This document shows, piece by piece, positions 9,670-17,513 of a stretch of 37,494 nt of DNA. This stretch comes from a virus, in the IMG/VR virus record IMGVR_UViG_3300010413_000160, positions 1 to 37,494 of that record; one strand, given 5' to 3'. How positions within the stretch are numbered: the stretch's first letter is position 1; every line of letters starts with the position of its first letter. Position numbers and translations under genes: made by a program. Under the pieces are notes generated by a model. The model did no database searches and had not been told where the DNA came from. It worked only from the letters and a program-made list of their open reading frames with translations.

Positions 9670-10791
9670 ATGGTTGACGTAATACGAGATATTGTAGAAA
9701 CAATCGAAGTTATGTCACAGCGTATACGTAGGCTGGAGGCGACAAACCCGCGCCTCAATCTTATTTCTGGTAATGAAGTAAACATTGGTGCAAATGGTGA
9801 TGAAAGACAGTTAAATATAACTGGTAGGGTAGAGATAGATGCAGATGTGTCTCCTCCGTCTGGGCTTGAGGCTGCTCTTACTGTAGACGCTAATGCGTAC
9901 AGTAACGCTGGTGGCTCTCAATGGGCATCTGTGTTTGCACGTGTATTCACTGTATCTGGTGAAAGCACACTGGATGAGCTTGGTGGATTTTACAATGCTC
10001 TATACCACGATAAGGGGTTTACACTTGCCGACTGGAAGGGTATAGAAACTGGTGGTGGTTTTGTAGATGGTGCTGGTAGCGTTGTAACACAGTTCACTGC
10101 TCTGGAAGCCAATATACCTACCGTTACTGGTGGTGGCTCTGTAGTAAACGCTTACGCTATCCGCATACCGAGCAAAGCTACTACTGGTATGACAAATGTA
10201 CGAGCAATATCTCAAGAGATTGCAAGCGCAGAGAGCTACTTTAGAGGGCCGATAAACATAGATAATGTTGCATCAGCTTTTGAAGCATACCGGGACGGCG
10301 GCAGTACAGTTATCAAAGCGAGTGTACATCAAAGCGCAGCAAACACTGGTGCAAGATTTAGGATGCAGTTCAGTCGCAATACAAGAGCGTCACCTAACGC
10401 GGTAAATTCAGGTGATTTAGTTGGTAGATTTGAGAGCTACGCATACATTGATGGAGATTATAGGCTTATCGGAGCACTTGAGAGCTATGTTGCTGGGACT
10501 CCTGGTGCTGGTAGCTACCCTGGAGATTGGTATTTCAGGCTCGTCAGTGACAGCGCAACGTCTTTAGGTACAAAAGCGATACTCAGCGAAGCTGGTGATT
10601 TGACCTTGGGAGCGACGAAACAAACTGGCGGTGTTGGTGGATTATATGCAGGTGTGGTTGCCGTAAAAGATGGTGTAACTGCACCCAGCGCGGTTGCTAA
10701 CATGGCGGTTATTTACGTAGACACCGCCGATGGTGATCTGAAAGTGAGGTTTTCAAATGGATTCATCGCAACAATCGCAGCCGATAGCTAA
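9670..10791 (+). CDS. Tail fibre-like structural protein
   Basis: This 373-residue protein opens with a short helix (residues 1-30) suited to trimeric coiled-coil attachment. A Gly-, Ser-, Ala- and Thr-rich beta-repeat body follows, and it ends with a strand pair (AVIYVDTADGDLKVRFSNGF) common at the tips of phage fibres and minor tail proteins. It follows the Gp37-like gene with one base between stop and start. No enzymatic motif is visible. Fibre is the best guess from composition and position. Confidence 0.6.
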   Translation: MVDVIRDIVETIEVMSQRIRRLEATNPRLNLISGNEVNIGANGDERQLNITGRVEIDADVSPPSGLEAALTVDANAYSNAGGSQWASVFARVFTVSGESTLDELGGFYNALYHDKGFTLADWKGIETGGGFVDGAGSVVTQFTALEANIPTVTGGGSVVNAYAIRIPSKATTGMTNVRAISQEIASAESYFRGPINIDNVASAFEAYRDGGSTVIKASVHQSAANTGARFRMQFSRNTRASPNAVNSGDLVGRFESYAYIDGDYRLIGALESYVAGTPGAGSYPGDWYFRLVSDSATSLGTKAILSEAGDLTLGATKQTGGVGGLYAGVVAVKDGVTAPSAVANMAVIYVDTADGDLKVRFSNGFIATIAADS

Positions 10792-10933
10792 GATTATAAT
10801 TACTAAGACAGAACTGCCAAAACTTGAGGGTAGCTGGACTGTCGGTGAAGTCAGGCTTGCTGTAAAGCTGTTGAGTGACTGGCTTGAGAATATTCATCTA
10901 ACAACTGGACAAGATGACGAAAAGAAAGACTGA
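10757..10933 (+). CDS. Small protein overlapping the fibre gene
   Basis: A 58-residue frame (starting MDSSQQSQPIAKIIITKTEL) begins inside the last 35 bases of the fibre gene and continues past its stop. GTGAGG lies about 6 bases before the ATG and can serve as ribosome binding site. The product is soluble, with a Trp-containing helix (VRLAVKLLSDWLENI). Small proteins between fibre and lysis genes are common in siphoviruses. The function is unknown. Confidence 0.6.
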   Translation: MDSSQQSQPIAKIIITKTELPKLEGSWTVGEVRLAVKLLSDWLENIHLTTGQDDEKKD

Positions 10934-10969
10934 TAATGGCTTTTTGTTCAACCAGGGGAAACTTACATA

Positions 10970-11221
10970 ATGGATTTCATCGCACTTTTCAAAGACTTTG
11001 GCTATCCTGCTATCGTCACAGGTGTTCTTCTGTGGATGATGAGCACCAAGATGGAAAAGCTGATCAGCTCAGTGATTGACTTGACGAGCGCGGTGAATGA
11101 GCTGAAAGCACTGATCAATGAGACAAGATCAGATGTGAAGGATAATCTGGCAGAGATAAAAGAAGTGAAATCGCTTGTAGGCAGCAGCAAAGAGCCTACG
11201 AAGAGGCGTACAGATGACTAA
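10970..11221 (+). CDS. Single-span membrane protein, YvrJ-like (lysis module)
   Basis: This 83-residue protein has one N-terminal membrane segment (about residues 8-24, FGYPAIVTGVLLWMM), then a charged helix or coiled coil (about 28-70). The pattern F-G-[YF]-P-x-x-V-T followed by a K-x-E-K-L segment resembles the small YvrJ family. BhlA/UviB-type holin-like proteins share the topology. Its position before the endolysin suggests a role in lysis or in regulating holin assembly. The stop overlaps the next start by 8 bases. Confidence 0.6.
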   Translation: MDFIALFKDFGYPAIVTGVLLWMMSTKMEKLISSVIDLTSAVNELKALINETRSDVKDNLAEIKEVKSLVGSSKEPTKRRTDD

Positions 11222-11621
11222 CGAGCAGATGTTCCAACTAGTGTTCAACGATCACGGTATCAGCACATTAGGGTGGATGTTCGCTGCTGCTATGGCTATA
11301 GGTTTTCTCTTAGACGAAGACGGCAGAAAAATCAGGACTTGGCTGTTTGTCATTTGTATGTATTTTGTTGTCCAAGAGATCGTACGCTATGATCTGTTCC
11401 AGAGGGTATCGCACAGCGCGCCTTTAGCTGTCGAGACAGTCAACGTTGTCATATGGCTGACGTACTCAGCTGGGCTTTGTTTAGGATGGGTGCTGTCGTA
11501 CTTCTCAAAGAAGAAAGGAAGGCAAGATTACAAACTGGCAAAGCAGAGAAATGGGGAGTACAATGGGGAAGATAAGCGTAACGCGCTGGATAAAGCGCAG
11601 GAAGATGAAAAAGCCGTGTAA
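11214..11621 (+). CDS. Multi-span membrane protein, holin candidate
   Basis: This 135-residue protein has three hydrophobic segments (about residues 18-33, 42-58 and 76-96) and a highly charged C-terminal tail (SKKKGRQDYKL and onward). That is the usual layout of a class I holin. It starts inside the end of the preceding membrane-protein gene and lies two genes upstream of the endolysin. No family was recognised. Confidence 0.55.
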   Translation: MTNEQMFQLVFNDHGISTLGWMFAAAMAIGFLLDEDGRKIRTWLFVICMYFVVQEIVRYDLFQRVSHSAPLAVETVNVVIWLTYSAGLCLGWVLSYFSKKKGRQDYKLAKQRNGEYNGEDKRNALDKAQEDEKAV

Positions 11622-11647
11622 GAGTAAGAGTAAAAGGAGAGATGCAA

Positions 11648-12049
11648 ATGAACGTAGAGATGATTCAACCGTGGCTTCAAGAAAGACTTCTGATGCTCGC
11701 GCTGATGGGCGCAGTAGCTCTGATTGATGTTATTCTGGCTGTCGTTGTAGCAGTACAGAATAAAGAGTTCAAGCTCGAAAAGTTGCCGGAGTTCCTGTTC
11801 ACGTTCGTAAAGTGGGGATTGGCATGGGTAGCTGCTGAGCTTATCCAGTTTTTGCCTACGCTGTTCGGAGTAGATGCTAACTTCTGGACTGAAATATTTG
11901 CTCAGTACACAGGCGGTGCGGTGTACGCTGGCGTTATGGTCAAGTACGGCGCAAGCATACTCGGTCACATTCAAGACACACAGAAATTACCTGATCGTGC
12001 AAGCAACGTGCTGACAAAGATCGGCATCCCACCGGACGCGCAAGGATAA
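11648..12049 (+). CDS. Holin-like membrane protein
   Basis: This is a 133-residue protein with hydrophobic segments at about residues 14-35, 50-68 and 88-105, and a polar C-terminus. It directly precedes the endolysin gene. Two in-frame ATGs exist. The one at 11648 is 8 bases from AGGAGAG, while that at 11642 is only 2 bases away, so 11648 is preferred. The layout resembles phage holins of about 130 residues. Two adjacent membrane proteins raise the possibility of a holin/antiholin pair or a two-component holin. Confidence 0.6.
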   Translation: MNVEMIQPWLQERLLMLALMGAVALIDVILAVVVAVQNKEFKLEKLPEFLFTFVKWGLAWVAAELIQFLPTLFGVDANFWTEIFAQYTGGAVYAGVMVKYGASILGHIQDTQKLPDRASNVLTKIGIPPDAQG

Positions 12050-12053
12050 TCAC

Positions 12054-13124
12054 ATGGCATTTGAAATAGATGTCACCACTCTTGCACCAGAAGAGCGCGA
12101 TTATGTCTCTCAGCTAGGTAAGATATCACGCCCGTTCTGGCATGACCCGTCAAAGCTGCCATATATCAGGCGCGTATACAATATCTACAACGTACTGACG
12201 CTTGCTGCGCGTGAGTGGGATGTGGTCGGTGTTGATATGTCAGCATGGCAGGGTGAGTGTGATTTCTCTCTGCTGTCACAGCTTGCCAGCTTTGTGCTGA
12301 TCAGATACCTGTACGGCAACGATTACTTTGACCCACGCGCTCCAGAGTACGTGCAGGGGTGCGTGGACTACAAGCTGCCGTACGGCGGGTACGGGTACGT
12401 CAAGCCAGGAAAGTCATACGACAAACAGACCAGCAATCTGAAACTGAAATACGACGAATTTTCGACAGATTATCAGGTGATCTACCCGATGGTGGACTTC
12501 GAGGAAACTGGCGGGTACGACAAGAACACCCTGAACAACTGGATGCAGAAATATTACATGAGACTGTGCTCTGCATTTGGATATGGGTTTGATAAAGATG
12601 GGTTGAAGCATTTTATGACCTATACGTCGCCTGGATTTCTCGACACAAAGATGCCGCTGACTGACTACATCAAGTGGACAAAGTTGGACGTTGCACACTG
12701 GACTACTGCACCAGAACCAATACGCCCGAAAGAGTGGTCTGTCCCTGACTTCCCGTGGATATTCTGGCAGGATGGTGTGTACGACTCAACAGGCTATGGT
12801 GTTCAATCAGCAAAGATCGACCACCAGCGGTACTGGGGTTCAAAGCAGGACTTCGCGAATGAGTTTGGTGTAGCTATCTCACCCCCGACTACGCCCACTG
12901 TACCAGCTTATATCAAGGTCAATGTGTCTTCGCTCAACGTGCGCGTTGTAGCAACCGACTCTGGCAACACACCGATTGCTGTTACGTACTACGGTAAAGT
13001 GTGGAAAACCACTGGTAAGTCACAGTGGGATACAGCAAACAGGGGTTGGTGGCTGGAAGTTTCAGATGATCATGGACAGCAACTATGGTTAGCAGGTTGG
13101 CTCTGTAAGGATGTCAGCCCATAG
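12054..13124 (+). CDS. Endolysin: GH25 muramidase with C-terminal SH3-like domain
   Basis: This 356-residue protein cleaves the glycan strands of peptidoglycan at lysis. The GH25 core spans about residues 55-275. It has the N-terminal catalytic-site strand GVDMSAWQG, the glycine-rich GGYGYVKPG, and the DxE catalytic pair in YPMVDFEET, followed by a substrate-lining WIFWQDG. A Thr/Pro linker (about 277-285) leads to an SH3-like wall-binding domain (about 287-356) with LNVRV. The last about 23 codons are AT-richer than the rest and have a diverged second copy at 13736-13804, beyond the HNH gene. The gene therefore seems to have received a new 3' end with that insertion. The last 36 bases overlap the antisense HNH gene. 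Confidence 0.9.
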   Translation: MAFEIDVTTLAPEERDYVSQLGKISRPFWHDPSKLPYIRRVYNIYNVLTLAAREWDVVGVDMSAWQGECDFSLLSQLASFVLIRYLYGNDYFDPRAPEYVQGCVDYKLPYGGYGYVKPGKSYDKQTSNLKLKYDEFSTDYQVIYPMVDFEETGGYDKNTLNNWMQKYYMRLCSAFGYGFDKDGLKHFMTYTSPGFLDTKMPLTDYIKWTKLDVAHWTTAPEPIRPKEWSVPDFPWIFWQDGVYDSTGYGVQSAKIDHQRYWGSKQDFANEFGVAISPPTTPTVPAYIKVNVSSLNVRVVATDSGNTPIAVTYYGKVWKTTGKSQWDTANRGWWLEVSDDHGQQLWLAGWLCKDVSP

Positions 13125-13661
13125 TTTTCTGTTGACGATCATGCTGATTGTAGAATCGTTTACACCATAAACTTCGGCAAGCTCTTTCTGTAGAGCTTTT
13201 CCAGAACGATAAGCTGATCTTATTTCAATAACTTGATCTGGGGTCAGCTTTACGTTATTCTTTGGTCTATTCAAGACGCGATACGAATGAATAGAATTTT
13301 GACTCTTTGTTACCCATTCTAAGTTTGATAGCCTATTGTCCGAGCGTATACCATTTTTGTGATTGCACTCCATGTTGTCTGGACATTTACCCAAGAAAGA
13401 TTCGAGCACTAACCTATGAACAACACATCTCCTTTCTATCCCGTTTTTACTCAGCCCTGTGTGTACATATCCTGAATGATGAATCCTACGTTTCAGTATG
13501 CGCTCTTTTTTATTAGTAACACAATCATTAATGATAATTTGCCTTGCCAAACTTTTTACACGCCCTAAATTGCTGACTTGATAACATCCTTCATAGCCAG
13601 CAATATCGCGCCATTCTTCAGTTTCTAATTCTTTTGGGGTAAAATTATATTCATCCATCAT
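13089..13661 (-). CDS. HNH homing endonuclease (NUMOD4 + HNH + C-terminal HTH)
   Basis: This 190-residue protein carries a NUMOD4 segment (EEWRDIAGYEGCYQVSNLGR, residues 15-34). An HNH_3 nuclease core follows at about residues 80-118 (VHRLVLESFLGKCPDN, then CNHKNGIRSDNRLSNLEWVT). A C-terminal helix-turn-helix (about 138-180) would read DNA. Such free-standing enzymes cut alleles that lack their own gene and spread by repair copying. AGGAG lies 4 bases before the first ATG and 7 before a second (13658), so either may be used. The gene is antisense to the endolysin and overlaps its last 36 bases. It is clearly AT-richer than the flanking phage genes. Confidence 0.9.
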   Translation of the reverse strand: MMDEYNFTPKELETEEWRDIAGYEGCYQVSNLGRVKSLARQIIINDCVTNKKERILKRRIHHSGYVHTGLSKNGIERRCVVHRLVLESFLGKCPDNMECNHKNGIRSDNRLSNLEWVTKSQNSIHSYRVLNRPKNNVKLTPDQVIEIRSAYRSGKALQKELAEVYGVNDSTISMIVNRKLWADILTEPTC

Positions 13662-13686
13662 GCTACTCCTATTAGCATTGTTGGTT

Positions 13687-13716
13687 GGTAAGAACGATAC
13701 TCAAGTCGTTCTTACC
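13687..13716. terminator. Perfect 11-bp hairpin, terminator or HNH leader structure
   Basis: GGTAAGAACGA (13687-13697) and TCGTTCTTACC (13706-13716) pair perfectly around an 8-base loop. On the plus strand the stem is followed by CTTTATTTTATC, so it can stop late transcription that runs through the endolysin. On the minus strand it lies in the 5' leader of the HNH gene, about 15 bases before its ribosome binding site, where such hairpins can limit expression. Confidence 0.65.
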
Positions 13717-13735
13717 TTTATTTTATCATATTTTG

Positions 13736-13804
13736 TGGTATCAGGTAGCTGATGAGCACGGTCAGGAATTGTGGCTTGCGGCGTGGTTGTGCGTGCCGCT
13801 GTAG
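13736..13804 (+). pseudogene. Orphan second copy of the endolysin C-terminus
   Basis: Beyond the HNH gene one frame encodes 22 residues ending in a stop: VADEHGQELWLAAWLC plus short flanks. They match the last residues of the intact endolysin, VSDDHGQQLWLAGWLC, without gaps, while nearly every third codon position differs. There is no start codon or ribosome binding site. It is best explained as the original 3' end of the endolysin gene, displaced when the HNH cassette arrived with its own replacement end. Base composition matches the GC-richer phage genes, unlike the replacement copy. Confidence 0.75.
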
Positions 13805-13825
13805 ATAAATTAAGCGAAATTTCCC
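13805..13825 (+). promoter_or_regulatory. Dispersed motif copy 1 (TTAAGCGAAATTTCCC)
   Basis: First copy of a motif found at least eight times in the window (core TTAAGCGAAACTTCACC). It begins one base after the orphan endolysin end and precedes the terminator, at the end of the plus-strand late unit. This copy carries T for C in the core and CCC for ACC. Confidence 0.6.
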
Positions 13826-13909
13826 GCACGGGGAGTTCAGTGACCTGGTGGCTCGACGAGCTGGGATAAGTCGGTGAAACATCGCACGATATATTTACAA
13901 GAGCAAGTC

Positions 13910-13935
13910 AAAAGCCCCTCGTTTGAGGGGCTTTT
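13910..13935. terminator. Bidirectional intrinsic terminator between convergent units
   Basis: AAAAGCCCCTC (13910-13920) and GAGGGGCTTTT (13925-13935) form a perfect 11-bp stem with a GTTT loop. A-run and T-run flanks let it act in both directions. It separates the late plus-strand operon from the minus-strand gene ending at 13955. Confidence 0.9.
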
Positions 13936-13954
13936 GTTGTCTGTTAGCTTTTCT

Positions 13955-14896
13955 CTACATCAACCACGCGTTCTCATCTGTCTCGTCGGTGTCATCTTTA
14001 CCGGCAAGAGCGATGATACGGTAGGTCATCGCAAGTGCTTCAAGTTTTGCGGCCTGGTCTTCAATAATTTCAAACAATCGTTTATCTTCCACCTCCTCTA
14101 ATCTGTTGGCAATCTCGTCCAGCAAAGCAAAACTGCGCTTACCGTTTTGCTCTATGCCCAAGATAACAATACCGTTGATCTCGGCTACAGAGTATACGCC
14201 ATCCGGCAGAGCGATTTTATCCGTTGAGTCCTCTGGTGCAATGAACGGGCGAGTGTATAAGTTTATCGGCGCGGATGGCTTGGATGCCATAGCAGCTTTA
14301 TAGTCCAGCATAGGCTGACCGAAGTACTCCATGTGCCTTTCAACGAACTGGGCTGTTGCATGATATGGGTTGTTTATATTCTCTATACCAGCATCGAAAT
14401 CCCCGCCACCGAAGAATTTTGGCGAGTGGACATTCCATCCGTCTCCGCCGTGATAGCTAACAAGCGGGTAAAAATTACCAACAATAGTTACACCGCCACC
14501 CAAGTTATCGTCCCAACTCTGAGAGCTCTTTACATTTTCTAAAGCCTCACACACGAAAGCATGTCTGCCAGCATTGTTACTGCCTTGAAATGTAACGCCT
14601 ACGACAACAGGCATGTGAGCTACCATTTCCCCGTCAAAACGGCGTGCAAACTTATGCTGTACTGTACTTGGAACAGCCGAAAAGTACGCCACAGACACAG
14701 ATGAAAAGTTTGCAATAGTGTTTACTTCTTGCGAGAAAAAAGCACGGCGCGGCTCTAAGAAGTCACCTTTCAAAGCATAACCTCCTATTTGCTCGATATC
14801 TACACCGCTGATAGCTTTTGCCCATACCTTTACCTGATCCTCTGGCGTATTGGATGACACGCTGACAGATAAAGAACCATCAAACAGTTTTGTCAT
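13955..14896 (-). CDS. Unknown phage protein, last gene of the minus-strand cluster
   Basis: I do not recognise this 313-residue protein. The first 180 residues are beta-rich with several Gly-rich loops (DDNLGGGVTIVGNFYPLVSY, SPKFFGGGDFDAG). Residues 215-255 look like a second small beta domain (ALPDGVYSVAEINGIVILGI). The C-terminus (about 260-300) is an acidic helix. The start codon overlaps the stop of the upstream Transposase_20-like gene by four bases (ATGA), so the two are translationally coupled and probably act together. It ends close to the bidirectional terminator. Confidence 0.8.
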   Translation of the reverse strand: MTKLFDGSLSVSVSSNTPEDQVKVWAKAISGVDIEQIGGYALKGDFLEPRRAFFSQEVNTIANFSSVSVAYFSAVPSTVQHKFARRFDGEMVAHMPVVVGVTFQGSNNAGRHAFVCEALENVKSSQSWDDNLGGGVTIVGNFYPLVSYHGGDGWNVHSPKFFGGGDFDAGIENINNPYHATAQFVERHMEYFGQPMLDYKAAMASKPSAPINLYTRPFIAPEDSTDKIALPDGVYSVAEINGIVILGIEQNGKRSFALLDEIANRLEEVEDKRLFEIIEDQAAKLEALAMTYRIIALAGKDDTDETDENAWLM

Positions 14897-15666
14897 GGCG
14901 GCGGTATGATGTCTGAGTGACCAAGCACGCTTTTCACATACGGTTCATTAGTGGGCAGTTTCTCCAGCTCGCGCCATTTCAGCCAGAGGTGCTGGAGAAA
15001 AATCTTGCGCATCTTGCGCATTGCAATCAGGTGTATGTGCATGTCTGTATAATCCCAAAGAGGCTTGCCGTCACGGCTTACAGCTTGCTTGCCAGTGTCG
15101 AGCATGCGCCGTTCTTTCTCCGGGTGGAGCTCTCGCTGTCGTTCTTTCTCCTGATAATAGATATCAGAGTACAGAGGTGTCTGCTGTTTGATAAACTGCT
15201 CACCTATAAGATAGCATAGGGTTTTCAGCGGACGAGAAAAGTGGGATTTTTCACCGGGTTTATTTCTCTCGGCTCTACCATCGATGACAGCATGACCAGA
15301 AAATCGCCATAGCTGTGACACATTATCGAACGATGATATGTCATCGATTTGAGCCAGCAGACCTGCGGCAAGTGCTCCATCTTTCAGTCCCTTGATCGAT
15401 GTAATCCAATCCCATATTGGCCCGACTCTCTTCGCATACGGTATCATCGTTTTCTTGGCGTTCTTCTTGATCTCTGTAAGCCACGTCGCGAACATTATCT
15501 CTGTCTGAGCATCAAGGTTACTGCGATTGTCTTTAGCTGCAGACAGGCGGTTCTTATGACGCACGATAAGGCGCGTCATTTCGTCATAGAGCTGGTAGGA
15601 TTGCCACAGCTCTGGGTGCTTGCGCGGCTTTGGCGCAGGCACATTGTTCTCTTTATCGTCTTTCAT
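14893..15666 (-). CDS. Lone Transposase_20-like (IS110-family C-terminal) domain protein
   Basis: This 257-residue protein resembles the C-terminal half of IS110/IS116/IS902 transposases. It has the helix-hairpin-helix-type segment WITSIKGLKDGALAAGLLAQ, then DDISSFDNVSQLWRFSGHA, then a helix LKTLCYLIGEQFIK, a YSDIYYQEK segment, and a terminal HIHLIAMRKMRKIF. The N-terminal RuvC-like DEDD domain of a real IS110 enzyme is absent. The usual catalytic-serine position after GH reads VIDGRAER, with no serine. No insertion-sequence ends were seen. It is therefore probably a DNA-binding relative doing a phage job, not an active transposase. Its start (good AAAGGAG site) lies just downstream of repeat array A, in the same orientation. 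Confidence 0.7.
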   Translation of the reverse strand: MKDDKENNVPAPKPRKHPELWQSYQLYDEMTRLIVRHKNRLSAAKDNRSNLDAQTEIMFATWLTEIKKNAKKTMIPYAKRVGPIWDWITSIKGLKDGALAAGLLAQIDDISSFDNVSQLWRFSGHAVIDGRAERNKPGEKSHFSRPLKTLCYLIGEQFIKQQTPLYSDIYYQEKERQRELHPEKERRMLDTGKQAVSRDGKPLWDYTDMHIHLIAMRKMRKIFLQHLWLKWRELEKLPTNEPYVKSVLGHSDIIPPP

Positions 15667-15693
15667 GGTTTGCTCCTTTCTTACGCATGATAA

Positions 15694-15874
15694 GTTTGGT
15701 TCACACTCGGTTACTGGCTCGCACGGAATTGTTGGGTTTCACGGTGTACCTGGCTCGCACTAGTTCTACGGTTTTCAAGTATTGAGTGGCTCGCGCAACA
15801 ACTTGGGTTTACATACTCAGATTGGCTCGCACTAATCGTATAGTTTCCACGCTGTAGATGGCTTATATGTGCTA
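15694..15874 (-). repeat. Tandem 36-bp array A: alternating 10-bp boxes every 18 bp
   Basis: Plus-strand box TGGCTCGCAC or a variant begins at 15715, 15751, 15787, 15823 and 15859, exactly 36 bp apart each time. A second box, GGGTTTCAC or variant, begins 17-18 bp before each one (about 15698, 15734, 15770, 15805 and 15841). The bases between boxes differ in every unit. On the minus strand, the sense of the flanking genes, the boxes read GTGCGAGCCA and GTGAAACCC. The array fills the gap between two minus-strand genes, starting at the stop codon of the upstream one (15872-15874) and ending before the Transposase_20-like gene. Arrays B and C share it. Confidence 0.9.
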
Positions 15875-16390
15875 CTCCAGCTCGCTCACCATCGCCTTGA
15901 TCTTGCGGATCAACAGGTCAGCGTTAGCCTTGACATCACCACCGTGACTGTGTATCTCCAGCAAACGCGGCCTGATGTAGCCTGGTACAACATCGCTCAG
16001 ATAGTGTTCAGCCATTTCAAGATGCTTCACGTCATCGAATCTGATGTACGACTTATCCTTGCTGTCCTCATTCTCGTTACCGACGCCAAGATACTCGCGC
16101 ATCTCAACCTCGCCGCTCTTAGTCTGCACCTTTACTTTGCGCCTGCTAATCTTTTGAGCGATACTTGCCTGTGCTCCTGATTGAACAAGCAGCTTGATAG
16201 GCGGGATGATATCAACGGCTTTGCCTAACAGCATGGATACAACCGTAGCACGCGCCACAACGCTTGACGATTTACCCTCGTCGAACGCCTTGGCAATATC
16301 ATCATCCGACTCGACCTCGATTTCCTCTTTCATGGCCTCGTCGCGCCAGTCAGAGTAATCCTGTGTGTCAGTCAACCTGTCGTTCGGCAT
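15872..16390 (-). CDS. Unknown phage protein
   Basis: I do not recognise this 172-residue soluble protein. It has an acidic N-terminus (residues 1-40), a helical middle with basic stretch KISRRKVKVQTKSGEVEMRE (about 80-99), and a C-terminal helical region (about 115-172). AAAGGAG lies 5 bases before the ATG. It follows the Pro/Gln-rich gene by 23 bases and ends where array A begins, so its messenger would carry the array. Confidence 0.75.
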   Translation of the reverse strand: MPNDRLTDTQDYSDWRDEAMKEEIEVESDDDIAKAFDEGKSSSVVARATVVSMLLGKAVDIIPPIKLLVQSGAQASIAQKISRRKVKVQTKSGEVEMREYLGVGNENEDSKDKSYIRFDDVKHLEMAEHYLSDVVPGYIRPRLLEIHSHGGDVKANADLLIRKIKAMVSELE

Positions 16391-16413
16391 ACAAACTCCT
16401 TTCTGCTTGTGAT

Positions 16414-17193
16414 CTACTTGTGAACGCGCACCACGTTGTAATACGTCCTGCCGTTCACGATCACTTTCTCCCAGTCAGCATACAGGGTAACGTTACCCCA
16501 GTGGCGCGGCTCGTATGCCGCGACAGGGACATCGAAATGGGCAACCGTAAAGCCTGTGTCAGCATCAAACACGCTGGCGACAGTTTGAGGATCGCGCGCA
16601 TCAGAGAACGGGTACTTGAATTTCCCGACGTAGTACTTCACACGCCGACCATTCCCATCGTCCATGATGACGATCTTGTTAAGAACGTCTGTGCCGCTGC
16701 TGTCGCCACCGGATGAGCTCTGTTGTGTTGCGCTTTGTGTCTGCTTCTGCCCTCCACCAACGGGTATGCCGGTTGCTTGTTCACCACCAACAGGAGGAGG
16801 CGTGATTGCTGGCTGGTTCGGCGATGGTTTCTGTTCGTACTTGCCGTATGTGCGGCTGTACTCATCAACCGTCTCGATGCCATAGCGCGATTTTGAATAG
16901 CGTAAACCGGCAATCATTTCATCCCACACCTCACGGAGGCTGTTGCCCCTGATTGTCGGGTGGAAAATAGCCCCTGTCTTTGGCGAATACACGGTTGTAA
17001 ACATCACAACACGCGCCTCCGGAAGAGGTTGTGTGCTTTTGCCCAATTCGTCCTCGAGAGCCTGAATGTACTTGCTTAGAGTAAGGTACTCCTCAGGGCT
17101 GAGGTTCTTAAGTTCTTCTTGAGCCTGTAAAATATCCTCTTGTGTGTACTCGCTGATCGGTTCAGGCTCAGGCTGCTGTTGCTGGTCGGTCAT
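16414..17193 (-). CDS. Unknown two-domain phage protein with low-complexity linker
   Basis: This protein has about 259 residues. An acidic helical N-terminus (about residues 1-115) contains the segment LKNLSPEEYLTLSKYIQALE. A Pro-, Gly-, Gln- and Ser-rich linker (about 120-168) follows. The compact beta-rich C-terminus (about 170-260) ends in VTLYADWEKVIVNGRTYYNV, and its strand order could suit an OB-like or SH3-like fold, but that is a guess. Of two adjacent ATGs, the second (17193) has the better spacing from GAGGTG. The start lies inside the end of the ribbon-helix-helix gene, so translation is coupled. Confidence 0.75.
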   Translation of the reverse strand: MTDQQQQPEPEPISEYTQEDILQAQEELKNLSPEEYLTLSKYIQALEDELGKSTQPLPEARVVMFTTVYSPKTGAIFHPTIRGNSLREVWDEMIAGLRYSKSRYGIETVDEYSRTYGKYEQKPSPNQPAITPPPVGGEQATGIPVGGGQKQTQSATQQSSSGGDSSGTDVLNKIVIMDDGNGRRVKYYVGKFKYPFSDARDPQTVASVFDADTGFTVAHFDVPVAAYEPRHWGNVTLYADWEKVIVNGRTYYNVVRVHK

Positions 17194-17419
17194 CATTCAC
17201 CTCGTTTTGTGAAATATAAATTTCCAGTTGCCGGTCATGGATATCACTCCACTCCGGGTACGCGAAAGGCAGGCCAGCCAAGAGTGCCTGACGTACTACA
17301 TCAGACATGCTGATCTGCCTCATCTGCGCTATCGAATTGAGCGCGTTTTTCATCGGCCTCGTAACGTTCAGGTCAAGCCTGGCGTCCATGGCGATGATGA
17401 CATTTTGAGCATCGGTCAT
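17168..17419 (-). CDS. Ribbon-helix-helix DNA-binding protein
   Basis: This 83-residue protein has the Arc/CopG-type pattern: a short strand RLDLNVT (about residues 14-20), helix MKNALNSIAQMRQ, turn, and helix MSDVVRQALLAGL. Dimers insert the strand in the major groove of operators. As first gene of the minus-strand cluster, facing a divergent promoter region with repeated sequences, it probably regulates that region or its own operon. The second ATG (17419) is 7 bases from AGGAGG and is preferred over 17425, which is only one base from it. Confidence 0.8.
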   Translation of the reverse strand: MTDAQNVIIAMDARLDLNVTRPMKNALNSIAQMRQISMSDVVRQALLAGLPFAYPEWSDIHDRQLEIYISQNEVNDDRPATAA

Positions 17420-17513
17420 ATACATACCTCCTTTACTTGTGGTTTTTATCCGATGTTATACACATTTTACCACATATTTATAGGAAGGGAGGTGTGGTTT
17501 TTATGGGATAATC

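Noticed and set aside
12054-13804. A group I intron holding the HNH gene within the endolysin
   Set aside because: The endolysin frame is complete before the HNH gene, and the downstream segment duplicates the end already present, so no splicing is needed.
13832-13858. A single array-like unit (GGAGTTCAG then TGGCTCGACG) before the late terminator
   Set aside because: Spacing fits but only one unit is present and no neighbouring unit lies 36 bp away, so chance is likely.
14893-15666. A complete IS110 insertion sequence
   Set aside because: The DEDD domain and catalytic serine are missing and no element ends or target duplication are visible.
15694-15874. Array A as a CRISPR array
   Set aside because: Repeats are two degenerate 10-bp boxes with 8-9 variable bases, far from a conserved 25-40-bp repeat with 30-bp spacers, and there are no cas genes.
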